A stretch of 7,376 nt of DNA from NCBI GenBank assembly GCA_027306845.1, contig DAHUYY010000093.1, forward strand, positions 1 through 7,376, written 5' to 3'. The DNA comes from Vulcanimicrobiota bacterium. GTDB lineage: Bacteria > Vulcanimicrobiota > Vulcanimicrobiia > Vulcanimicrobiales > Vulcanimicrobiaceae. The notes under the pieces are model-generated. The model ran no database searches, was not told the origin of the DNA, and saw only the letters and a program-made list of their open reading frames with translations. A program made the position numbers and the translations under genes. This document shows positions 1-6,012 of the stretch, piece after piece (position 1 is the first letter of the stretch; each line of letters opens with the position of its first letter).

Positions 1-1
1 T

Positions 2-217
2 AACGCCTCGGAGATCGGCCGAACGCACGGAGCTTACGGGAAATCGATGACGCTCACGCTGCCCGCCGGATCTACGAACATCGTGAATGGATCGACCTCG
101 ACCCTCGCGGGAACGGCGTTCGCCGAAAATATTGCCGCGGTGCCCGCAGTCGGCATCTGCTCGAGCGCTCGCCTACGACCGGTAGCAGGAGGATATTCCA
201 ATCGACGATACGAGTGA
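2..217 (+). CDS. 3' end of an unrecognised protein gene (partial)
   Basis: The frame is open from the window edge to a TGA at 215-217 and encodes about 71 residues, with a stretch reading SMTLTLPAGSTNIVNGSTS near its start. I do not recognise the family. Up to about position 165 the third codon positions are strongly GC-rich, as in the other genes here, so that part looks truly coding. From about 166 to 217 this bias disappears (roughly 5 of 16 codons end in G or C). The true end may therefore differ. A one-base shift near 166 would move reading to the frame that stops at TAG 183-185, just before the ribosome binding site of the next gene. As read, the tail overlaps the proposed start of the next gene by 17 bases. 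Function unknown; the upstream part is outside the window. Confidence 0.45.
   Translation, partial: NASEIGRTHGAYGKSMTLTLPAGSTNIVNGSTSTLAGTAFAENIAAVPAVGICSSARLRPVAGGYSNRRYE
187..193 (+). promoter_or_regulatory. Shine-Dalgarno sequence of the SnoaL-like gene
   Basis: AGGAGGA is a near-perfect anti-Shine-Dalgarno match, the best in the window. From the end of AGGAGG (192) to the ATC at 201 the spacing is 8 bases, which is ideal. It lies 89 bases upstream of the first in-frame ATG (282), far too distant to serve that codon. It therefore argues for initiation at 201, or less likely at ATT 195. Confidence 0.7.
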
Positions 218-731
218 TTTAGCGGCGGTCTTCGACGCCCATATCTCCGCCGAGTTCGCGGCGAAGGATCTCGATGCGACGATGGCGACCATGAGCGAAC
301 GCCCGTATCTCATCCATGTGCCGGTGCTCACCGGTGGGTATGGTCGCGAAGAAGTGCGCCGCTTCTACGAACGCTATTTTATCGGGCGCTGGCCCTCCGA
401 CACCACGCTGACGCCGATCTCACGGACGGTCGGGCAGAGCCGCGTCGTCGATGAGTTCGTCCTCAGTTTCACGCACGATATCGCGATGCCGGCGATTCTG
501 CCCGGCGTCGCACCGACCGGGCGGCACGTCGATCTTCCGCATGTCGTCATTATGGGAATCATCGGCGGGAAGGTCACCTACGAGCACATTTACTGGGATC
601 AGGCGGCGCTGCTCGTGCAGATCGGTATGCTCGACCCGGCGAAACTTCCGGTTAGCGGAGCGGAGCAAGCCGCTCGTTTGCTCGACCCGACGCTACCGGC
701 AAATACGCTCATCGAGCGCGCGGGAGAGTGA
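201..731 (+). CDS. NTF2/SnoaL-like fold protein, apparent ATC start
   Basis: This encodes a 176-residue soluble protein of the NTF2-like/SnoaL superfamily, small alpha+beta cone-fold proteins that act as enzymes or ligand-binding domains. Recognisable blocks are the N-terminal helix (DLAAVFDAHISAEFAAKDLD, residues 6-25), then VPVLTGG, EVRRFYERYFIGRWP, VDEFVLSFTHD, LPGVAPTGR and TYEHIYWDQAALLVQIGMLDP. The HIYWDQ block is typical of SnoaL-like members found alone or next to dienelactone-hydrolase domains. I cannot name a substrate. The first ATG is at 282 (residue 28), but starting there would remove the first helix, which keeps the coding signature and lies behind a perfect Shine-Dalgarno. No in-frame ATG, GTG, TTG or CTG exists between the TAG at 183-185 and 282. 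The start is therefore placed at ATC 201; ATT 195 is the only other near-cognate option with any ribosome binding site. A point substitution of ATG or a sequencing error would look the same. Confidence 0.75.
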   Translation: MDDTSDLAAVFDAHISAEFAAKDLDATMATMSERPYLIHVPVLTGGYGREEVRRFYERYFIGRWPSDTTLTPISRTVGQSRVVDEFVLSFTHDIAMPAILPGVAPTGRHVDLPHVVIMGIIGGKVTYEHIYWDQAALLVQIGMLDPAKLPVSGAEQAARLLDPTLPANTLIERAGE

Positions 732-833
732 TAGCAGCGAAGGCGAACTTTTTGGAGCTGCCGCGACGCCGATCGCAACTCCATTTCGTTCTCCACGCGC
801 CTTAGCGAGAGCCCTCGCGGCGAACGCTCCGAG

Positions 834-872
834 CGTATGGGGAGTCCGCGAATCGGCGGATTCCCCCGTACG
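834..872. terminator. Hairpin between convergent genes, possible bidirectional terminator
   Basis: Positions 839-849 and 856-866 form an 11-bp stem with one G-U pair around a 6-base loop. After a 1x2 internal loop, 834-837 pairs with 869-872. It lies in the 173-base gap between the plus-strand SnoaL-like gene and the minus-strand lipocalin-like gene, where a shared terminator is expected. Neither side has a T-run, so intrinsic termination is uncertain. Apart from a small GCGAG/CTCGC hairpin near 806-819, I see nothing else in the gap. Confidence 0.35.
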
Positions 873-904
873 ATCGGTTGGACGCAAGATTGCGCGCCGC
901 GCGG

Positions 905-1492
905 CTACCGCGGCGGGTTGTATCCGCCGCCGCCGACGCCTCCGGTTCCGGTGCCGATGCCGCCGTTGCCGATGCCGCCGGGCACGGGGCTGAGCGAGTC
1001 GAAGAATTTTTCTTTCGGGCGATAGGATGCCGTGAAGACAACGCGCTTTCCATCAGCCTTCGTGAACATCCCGACCATATCGGTCGTGCCGTTCAGTTGC
1101 GACTCGAAGCGTAGGACCTTGCCGTTGGGAAGGGTGACGACGACGACCATGTTCTCGCCCGAGACGCTACCGGCGAGCCGCGATTTCTTGCCGTGCGGAC
1201 TCAGGTAGGTTCCTTCGAGCGCATCGCCGCTTTGATGCATGCTGAAGTGCGCGTAAATGGTTTTATTGGGGTACTGAATTTGAATCTCCCAGACGCCGCT
1301 GATGCCGACGCGCTGCGGCGGCGGGGGCTTGGGGGTCGGTTTGAGGACCGGCTTCGCCACGGGCTTCGCGGGCGCGGAGCTCGCCGCAGGCGTCGGCGAC
1401 GCCGTCGGGAGAGCTTGCTGCGCCCGCACGGCGGCGGGCACGGCGAGAAGGGCTGCTAGCGCGCAGCCGAGAGCGATACGTTGTGGCTTCAC
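905..1492 (-). CDS. Exported lipocalin-like beta-barrel protein with Pro-rich linker and Gly-rich tail
   Basis: This encodes 195 residues starting from GTG. Residues 1-24 are a Sec signal peptide (MKPQR, hydrophobic core, then VRA before QQ, a good signal peptidase I site). Residues 28-60 are an Ala/Pro/Lys-rich linker with KPVAKPVLKPTPKPPPP. Residues 62-160 look like a small antiparallel beta-barrel: a GVWEIQI strand, HFSMHQSGDALEGTYLSP, LAGSVSGENMVVVVTLPNGK, LRFESQLNGTTDMVGMFT and VVFTASY. This strand pattern resembles the lipocalin-like domains often seen beside amidohydrolases. Residues 171-191 are Gly-rich. The start GTG shares bases with the upstream gene's TGA (GTGA), which fixes the start despite a weak ribosome binding site and implies translational coupling. 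It is probably a periplasmic or surface protein; the ligand is unknown. A longer in-frame reading upstream to 1969 is only an overlap with the preceding gene in another frame. Confidence 0.75.
   Translation of the reverse strand: MKPQRIALGCALAALLAVPAAVRAQQALPTASPTPAASSAPAKPVAKPVLKPTPKPPPPQRVGISGVWEIQIQYPNKTIYAHFSMHQSGDALEGTYLSPHGKKSRLAGSVSGENMVVVVTLPNGKVLRFESQLNGTTDMVGMFTKADGKRVVFTASYRPKEKFFDSLSPVPGGIGNGGIGTGTGGVGGGGYNPPR
952..980 (-). repeat. Two copies of a 14-bp direct repeat encoding GGIG units
   Basis: TGCCGATGCCGCCG occurs at 952-965 and again at 967-980, a 15-base period that keeps the codon phase. On the minus strand it encodes the GGIGN/GGIGT units in the Gly-rich C-terminal tail of the lipocalin-like protein. 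This is an ordinary low-complexity repeat that could vary in copy number by slippage. Confidence 0.6.
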
Positions 1493-2037
1493 GATGGCGT
1501 GCTTCGCGGTTGCGGCGTCGCTGACCCTGCGGGCGACGGTTCGCTTGGCTGGCGCCGCGGCTCGTTCCCCGGGAGGCCGATGCGTCGCCCGACCGTCGGC
1601 GCCGGCATGCCCGAAGCCGCGACGACGGCGTGGATGCTCGCAGCGATCGCACGTGCACCGGCACCTTCGAGCGGGCAGGTGATATCGGGGGAACGCCAAC
1701 CGTGCCAGAGCGCGAAGACGCTGTGGCCGAACGATGCCGATTTCATGCAGGGTACGCTGCGAACGTGTTGCGCGCGTCCATCTGCAAGCGCGTCGAGAAA
1801 ACGGCGCGCGATGCCCTGCGCGATCGTGAAGGTGTGGGCGGGTGCGGTAGGCTGCCCCGTGCGCGTCGACGGGCGCCACCAACCGGTGCCGTCGGAGCGA
1901 ACCGCCATCGTGAAGCCGGCAACGTTGGTCGAACCGGTGTCGAGAATCCGCGCGCCGTCGAGACGGCAAGGTGCGGCAGCGATGGTGAGCAGCGCAAGCG
2001 CCGCGATCGAGGATTGGAATCGAAATCGAAATTGCAT
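1489..2037 (-). CDS. Exported protein of unknown function
   Basis: This encodes 182 residues from ATG. Residues 1-22 form a signal peptide (MQFRFRFQSS, then a hydrophobic Ala/Leu core ending IAAAP). The mature part opens with RILDTGSTNVAGFTMAVRS, then a helix around TIAQGIARRFLDALADG, then VRSVPCMKSASFGHSVFALW and SPDITCPLEG. The only two cysteines of the globular part, Cys97 and Cys121, could form a disulfide after export. Residues 145-182 are a disordered Pro/Arg/Ser tail. From memory, small exported proteins with the same GSTN-x-x-G-F opening and a CMKS-SFG block occur as hypothetical proteins in Acidobacteria-like genomes, but I cannot confirm this or give a function. It is the first gene of a two-gene minus-strand unit; its TGA overlaps the GTG of the lipocalin-like gene by three bases within a GTGA motif. 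No strong Shine-Dalgarno is visible before the ATG. Confidence 0.7.
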   Translation of the reverse strand: MQFRFRFQSSIAALALLTIAAAPCRLDGARILDTGSTNVAGFTMAVRSDGTGWWRPSTRTGQPTAPAHTFTIAQGIARRFLDALADGRAQHVRSVPCMKSASFGHSVFALWHGWRSPDITCPLEGAGARAIAASIHAVVAASGMPAPTVGRRIGLPGNEPRRQPSEPSPAGSATPQPRSTPS

Positions 2038-2153
2038 GTTCGAAAAACGCTCGCTAGGTGAAAAGTGTCACAGGAATCGCGTGGGAGAGATCGATAAAAT
2101 TGCCTGCTAGAAGCCCACTTTGCTGCTCCTCCTCGAGAGAGGTCTACAATTTC
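2038..2153. promoter_or_regulatory. Divergent intergenic region expected to hold both promoters
   Basis: The 116 bases lie between the starts of two divergent transcription units, so both promoters should be here. On the plus strand TAAAAT at 2095-2100 is a possible -10 box, but no good -35 box sits 16-18 bases upstream. On the minus strand GTGACA (complement of 2066-2071) resembles a -35 box, without a convincing -10 box at the right distance. Neither promoter can be placed with confidence, and I see no clear operator palindrome. Confidence 0.4.
2137..2142 (+). promoter_or_regulatory. Shine-Dalgarno sequence supporting the GTG start at 2154
   Basis: GAGAGG lies 11 bases before GTG 2154, a slightly long but workable spacing. 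It selects GTG 2154 over the in-frame ATG at 2058, which would put 32 odd residues in front of the lipoprotein signal, and over ATG 2169, which would remove the only positive charge of the signal peptide. Confidence 0.5.
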
Positions 2154-3530
2154 GTGAAAATACCTGCGATGCTCTTTGGGGCGGTCGCTGCTGCGGCGCT
2201 TTTAGCGGCCTGCGGCGGCGGCGGTGCCCCCGCCCTACCTACGAATCCTCCACCGGTCGGCGGCCCCGGAAATCCCGCGGTGTCGAGCTCCGCGCGCCCC
2301 GCCGCGGTCGGCGATACCTTCGCGTTCTCGGGCAGCTCGCTCGAAAGCGACGTTTACACCTATCCGGTAGGAAGCCCGTTTCCCAGCACGTCGACCGCCG
2401 CGAAGATCGGCGAGAACGTCGTCGTGACGGCGAGCGCAGATCCGCTCGGTGCCGGTGGAACCGATTTTCATACCTCGACCACCACGGTCGGAACGACGGC
2501 GACCCACGTGACGACCGGCGATTCGTACTATTCGACGGTAAGCGCCGGGAGTGCAACGAATTTCGTACTGAACGCACAGCAGAGCGTCGACGATAGCAAA
2601 AATAGCTATTCCTGGACCTACACCGCTCCGCAGATCCTCGACGAATTACCCGAGAGTGCGGGGGCATCGTGGACGAACTCACCCGCCGGCACGTATAGCG
2701 AATCCGACGCCGACGGCGCGACCATCGCTCGCACGACGAACGCCGACGGCACCTACACCGAGAACGATACCTTCGCGACCGGCGGCGTGCCTTCGATGCA
2801 GTTTGTCGTCAACCCCGACGGCTCCGGGACGTGGTCGCTCACCTACTTCGGAACGCCGTATTTCGTTTCGTTTTCAGCTCCGACCGGCGGAAGCATTGCC
2901 GTCTCAGTGTTGAACCCCACACCCTCACCGTCGCCGGGGGCGACCGGAACGCCGGCCCCGAACCCGCCGAGGATTTTTGCAACGCCTGCCGCCTGGTTCT
3001 CGCCGGCACCGAAACTCTATCAAGAGAGCGATGCGGTGAGCACCGGCGTCGCCTATCCGCCGGCCTGCGCCGTTCCTAGTTCGTACGGCACGAGCGGTAA
3101 TTCAATTGCACAGACGATCTCGAAAATCGATCCGATCCTTGGGCTCGACGAAGTGACGACGACCACAACCTATACGGCGCAAGGAATCGGCCCGGTCTGC
3201 GTCTCGATGAACGACGTTCAGACCTATTACTACGATCTCTTGAGCGATACGTATGCCTCGCTCGGCTTCGGGAATTTCGCCGGAACGCCGCAACTCACGA
3301 AAACCTATACCCAGATGCTGACGCTGCAGACCGCCGGAACCTCGATCCAGAGCGAGGCGCGCTCGACGAAGAGCACGGCACTCGCGTCGATTCCGACAGC
3401 GCTCTTTGCCGCGGATCAGACGAATTTCCGCATGCATATCGCTCGCGAACGGGCGCAGGCGCGCATGGCCTTTGCGAAGACGATCGTACGCATCCTCGCC
3501 CCTACGCTCTCGCTCGGAGGTAACCGCTAA
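2154..3530 (+). CDS. Large lipoprotein of unknown function, coupled to the sedolisin
   Basis: This encodes 458 residues from GTG. Residues 1-20 are a lipoprotein signal (MKIPAMLFG, Ala-rich core, lipobox LAAC with Cys20), followed by GGGG and a Pro/Gly linker to about residue 45. Residues 50-253 are rich in Thr, Ser, Tyr, Asp and Gly and look like beta-sheet, with short repeated turns such as GTYSESD (179-185) and GTYTEND (199-205). Residues 255-287 are a second Pro-rich linker (TPSPSPGATGTPAPNPP). Residues 288-395 form another domain with Cys305 and Cys349, possibly a disulfide. Residues 396-450 are a basic, Ala-rich, probably helical tail. I recognise no family and no catalytic motif. The TAA stop shares its last A with the ATG of the S53 protease gene (TAATG), so the two are made together. 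It could be a partner, substrate or inhibitor of that protease, or a surface adhesin-like protein; this is inference from context only. Confidence 0.75.
   Translation: MKIPAMLFGAVAAAALLAACGGGGAPALPTNPPPVGGPGNPAVSSSARPAAVGDTFAFSGSSLESDVYTYPVGSPFPSTSTAAKIGENVVVTASADPLGAGGTDFHTSTTTVGTTATHVTTGDSYYSTVSAGSATNFVLNAQQSVDDSKNSYSWTYTAPQILDELPESAGASWTNSPAGTYSESDADGATIARTTNADGTYTENDTFATGGVPSMQFVVNPDGSGTWSLTYFGTPYFVSFSAPTGGSIAVSVLNPTPSPSPGATGTPAPNPPRIFATPAAWFSPAPKLYQESDAVSTGVAYPPACAVPSSYGTSGNSIAQTISKIDPILGLDEVTTTTTYTAQGIGPVCVSMNDVQTYYYDLLSDTYASLGFGNFAGTPQLTKTYTQMLTLQTAGTSIQSEARSTKSTALASIPTALFAADQTNFRMHIARERAQARMAFAKTIVRILAPTLSLGGNR
3516..3520 (+). promoter_or_regulatory. Shine-Dalgarno sequence of the S53 protease gene
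   Basis: GGAGG lies inside the last codons of the preceding lipoprotein gene, 9 bases before ATG 3530. Together with the one-base TAATG overlap it shows coupled, efficient initiation of the protease. Confidence 0.8.
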
Positions 3531-5635
3531 TGGCTCGCACACCGCGCATTCGAACGCTCGTTGCAACACTTGTTGCGGCGTCGTTGCTCGCAGCCTGCGG
3601 CGGTGGGGGCGCCGGCTCGTCGCTTCCGCCCTCCAACTCAGGGGGAAATATTCCACCGATCGGCTCGACCGGCCCATCTTCGTTTCGTTGGGGGCAGCGC
3701 ATGCTCCAACAAGCAAACTACATCGGGCCGCTTACGAAACCCGTTGCGATGGCGATGCTCGCGCAACCGCAGTTGCAGAACGAAGCCGGATTGGTTTCGT
3801 ACGCACAACAAGCGAGTACGCCGGGGAATCCGAATTACCGACACTTTCTCACCCCGCAACAGGTCGGGCAACTCTACGGTGCCGCGCCGGCAAATCAAGC
3901 GAAGGTCGCCACCTATTTCCAGCAATATGGTATCGGCGTAGGATCGTGGCCGCAGAATTTAGTGCTCTCGCTCGTCGGAAGCAGCACGCAGTTCAGCGCC
4001 GCGCTCGGCGTGAAGTTCGGCTATTACCAGTACGGGAAAGAGCGCTTTATCGCGCCGATCGGCACCCCCCACGTCAACGGCAGCATTCCCCTTGCGGCGC
4101 TCAACGCGCTCGTCCCGATCGCCTCGCAGGTGCACGATTACATCATCCGTCCCTCGACGGGAACCTTCGGCCCCGGCCTCTCGCCGCAACAGGTCGCGCG
4201 CGTTTTCGACTATAGCGGAGCCTATAATGCCGGGCTCACCGGCAACGGCATCGGCTTGGGGATTATCGGCACCGGGCCGATCGACCCGAACGACGTTCCC
4301 TATTACGGCGCGGCATTCCACACGCGAGTTGCGACCGTGAGTCTCATTCCCACATCGCCGCTCTTCATCAATCCGGCGACGATACCGGCGCTGCTCGGCC
4401 CCGGATTTCCGGCGACCGGCTTCACGCTTCCGCCGCCGGTGACGACCCCGCTGAGCGCGAACTTTTCGAGTTGCCAAAGCACCGGAAGCGGCGTCCCCAA
4501 CTTCCAGACCTGCAACCTCGAAGATGGCGAAGCGCAACTCGATACCGAGACGACGGCGAGCCTCGCTCCGGGCGTGAACGAGAATTTCTACCTCGCGTAC
4601 TACTCGTTCTGTTACAACTCGGCAACCGGCGCGATCGACCCGGCGAATGTCGGCGTGACGAGCTGCCCCACCGGTGAGACGCTCGGCGACACCGAGGGGA
4701 TCAATATCGCCGACTTCGAGATCCAGCAGGCGATCGCCGACAATCGCTCCGACGTGCTGAGCTTGAGCTACGGCGGCGGCGAGACGAACTTCGGGGCGGC
4801 GTACGTCGGGCCCGGCGGCACCGGGCTCGGCCCCGCCGAGTTCGCGGCGCTTGCAGCCGAAGGCATCGCGGTCTTCGTCTCCTCCGGCGATACCGGAAAC
4901 GCCGCCTGCGCCGTTCCGTCGGCGAACCTCTATCCGACGACGCCCTGTGTCTCCTACCCGGCGACCGATACCAACGTCGTCGCGGTCGGCGGCGTCAACG
5001 TTCCCGTCGACGGCGGAGGCAATCTTCTCGGGCAGATCACCGCCTGGGCCGACCAGACGACGCTCGGTGGCGATGGGAGCTTCGGCAACAACATCGGCTC
5101 CGGCGGCGGCGTCTCGGTGCTTATTCCGGCGCCGTCGTGGCAGGCGGGGCTCACACTGACCGGCGGAAATCCGCAGCTCGGAGGCTTCCGCGGCATCCCG
5201 GATATCTCGATGGACGCCGATCCGCTCACCGGGCAGGCCTTCGGTCAGTATATTGCCGAGGGCGGCGCGATCGGCGCGGTCGGCGGCACCTCTCTCGCCG
5301 CGCCGCAGGCCGCCGCACAGTGGGCGCTCGTCCTCCAGGCCTGCAAGCAGTCGGCGAGCTGCGGAAACGGCTCCACGGGGCCCTATAGCTATCGTTTGGG
5401 GAACCCCGCGCCGCTCTTCTACCAGATTGCCTCCGCGCGAGCGAGCTACAACTCGGTCTTCACCGATGTCGTGTATGGTGAGAACGAGGCGAACCAGAAC
5501 GGGGGCGGTGGCGTACCGGGGCCTCCGATCACCGGTTGCTGCTTCTCGACCCCGGGCTACGATCTCGTCACCGGGCTCGGCGTCCCGATGACGGGGCGGC
5601 TCATCACGGCGATCGCCAAGACCCCGGTGAACTAG
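3530..5635 (+). CDS. Lipoprotein sedolisin (S53, pro-kumamolisin-type serine-carboxyl protease)
   Basis: This encodes a 701-residue endopeptidase precursor of family S53, the acid-active serine-carboxyl proteases. Residues 1-23 are a lipoprotein signal with lipobox LAAC (Cys23), followed by GGGG and a short linker. Residues about 60-205 are the pro-kumamolisin activation domain (LVSYAQQASTPGNPNYRHFL, LTPQQVGQLYG, FSAALGVKFGYYQ). The catalytic domain follows. Glu334 and Asp338 in GEAQLDTE match the family Glu and Asp, Asp454 in SSGDTG matches the oxyanion Asp, and Ser588 in GGTSLAAP is the nucleophile, so the enzyme should be active. Asp646 (FTDVVYG) and Asp678 (GYDLVTGLG) match the C-terminal calcium site. 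Ten cysteines besides the lipid one (315, 328, 361, 379, 460, 473, 605, 611, 670, 671) suggest disulfides outside the cytoplasm. Known S53 enzymes remove the prodomain by self-cleavage at acid pH; here the lipid would stay with the prodomain. Start ATG 3530 is fixed by the Shine-Dalgarno, the overlap and the signal peptide. Confidence 0.95.
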   Translation: MARTPRIRTLVATLVAASLLAACGGGGAGSSLPPSNSGGNIPPIGSTGPSSFRWGQRMLQQANYIGPLTKPVAMAMLAQPQLQNEAGLVSYAQQASTPGNPNYRHFLTPQQVGQLYGAAPANQAKVATYFQQYGIGVGSWPQNLVLSLVGSSTQFSAALGVKFGYYQYGKERFIAPIGTPHVNGSIPLAALNALVPIASQVHDYIIRPSTGTFGPGLSPQQVARVFDYSGAYNAGLTGNGIGLGIIGTGPIDPNDVPYYGAAFHTRVATVSLIPTSPLFINPATIPALLGPGFPATGFTLPPPVTTPLSANFSSCQSTGSGVPNFQTCNLEDGEAQLDTETTASLAPGVNENFYLAYYSFCYNSATGAIDPANVGVTSCPTGETLGDTEGINIADFEIQQAIADNRSDVLSLSYGGGETNFGAAYVGPGGTGLGPAEFAALAAEGIAVFVSSGDTGNAACAVPSANLYPTTPCVSYPATDTNVVAVGGVNVPVDGGGNLLGQITAWADQTTLGGDGSFGNNIGSGGGVSVLIPAPSWQAGLTLTGGNPQLGGFRGIPDISMDADPLTGQAFGQYIAEGGAIGAVGGTSLAAPQAAAQWALVLQACKQSASCGNGSTGPYSYRLGNPAPLFYQIASARASYNSVFTDVVYGENEANQNGGGGVPGPPITGCCFSTPGYDLVTGLGVPMTGRLITAIAKTPVN

Positions 5636-5664
5636 CGGGTTCGCCCCTTCTGGGGGAGGGGAGA

Positions 5665-5700
5665 GCAAGAGACCTCGGGGGTGCCTCCGAGGTCTCTTGC
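5665..5700 (+). terminator. Strong hairpin after the protease gene
   Basis: Arms 5665-5680 and 5685-5700 pair over 16 bp, including 14 perfect outer pairs and one G-U, with a GTGC loop. It starts 30 bases after the protease stop codon, where a terminator is expected. No T-run follows (ATGGGCTGC), so it is not a classic intrinsic terminator. It could end transcription weakly, protect the 3' end of the lipoprotein-protease mRNA, or both. Confidence 0.6.
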
Positions 5701-5706
5701 ATGGGC

Positions 5707-5715
5707 TGCTATACT
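5707..5715 (+). promoter_or_regulatory. Extended -10 promoter element for rpmE
   Basis: TGCTATACT fits the extended -10 consensus (TGnTATAAT) with one mismatch in the hexamer (5710-5715). No -35 box is seen at normal distance, as is usual for extended -10 promoters; that place is occupied by the hairpin arm. Transcription would start about 5721-5724, at or just before the rpmE GTG at 5725, giving an almost leaderless mRNA. Confidence 0.5.
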
Positions 5716-5724
5716 ACGAGGGCT

Positions 5725-5997
5725 GTGAAACCTAAGATTCATCCCACCTGGTACCCCGACGCGCTGGTTCATTGCGCGTGCGGGAGCACGTTTACGACCG
5801 GATCGACGCATCAAAAGATCAGCGTCGAGATTTGTTCGGCTTGCCATCCGCTCTTTACCGGCCAGCAGAAGCTCATCGATACCGCCGGACGCGTCGATAA
5901 GTTCAACCAACGCGCCGCCGCTGCAGAGCAGAAGAAGGCCGAAGCCGCCGCACGCAAAGCTGCGCGCGAGTCGAAGAGCTCCGCCACCTCCGCTTAA
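5725..5997 (+). CDS. rpmE: Ribosomal protein bL31, zinc-binding type with C-terminal extension
   Basis: This encodes 90 residues of large-subunit protein bL31. The start MKPKIHPTWY matches the family opening (MK-x-x-IHP), which selects GTG 5725 over the in-frame ATG 5701. The four zinc ligands of the C+ form are present: Cys17 and Cys19 in CAC, Cys37 and Cys40 in CSAC. The signature HPLFTGQQ and GRVDKFNQR follows (41-63). Family members usually end near residue 65-75; here residues 64-90 add an Ala/Lys/Glu-rich, probably helical and basic tail that may touch rRNA. A GAGGG lies only 2 bases before the GTG, too close for a normal ribosome binding site, which fits leaderless initiation. rpmE before prfA and prmC is a widely conserved gene order. 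Confidence 0.95.
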   Translation: MKPKIHPTWYPDALVHCACGSTFTTGSTHQKISVEICSACHPLFTGQQKLIDTAGRVDKFNQRAAAAEQKKAEAAARKAARESKSSATSA

Positions 5998-6012
5998 CGC
6001 TGCAAGCGAAAC

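Noticed and set aside
451..993. A 180-residue plus-strand open frame across the SnoaL-like gene and the convergent gap
   Set aside because: It is Ser/Arg-rich, out of frame with the recognised protein, and runs into the antisense of the lipocalin-like gene.
905..1969. Reading the lipocalin-like protein as 354 residues from an ATG at 1969
   Set aside because: The first 159 residues are Arg-rich out-of-frame translation of the upstream exported-protein gene. A clean signal peptide starts at GTG 1492.
2145..2150. TACAAT as a -10 box for the lipoprotein gene
   Set aside because: It ends only three bases before GTG 2154, too close for a start site at or before that codon, and no -35 box matches. 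A Shine-Dalgarno upstream implies a longer leader.
2058..2153. Start of the unknown lipoprotein at ATG 2058
   Set aside because: It would place 32 unrelated residues before a normal lipoprotein signal and occupy the divergent promoter region.
3959..5668. A 569-residue open frame on the minus strand, antisense to the sedolisin gene
   Set aside because: It is Arg/Gly/Glu-rich with no recognisable domain and mirrors the codon bias of the real gene, whose catalytic motifs are all on the plus strand. GC-rich genes commonly leave such open antisense frames.
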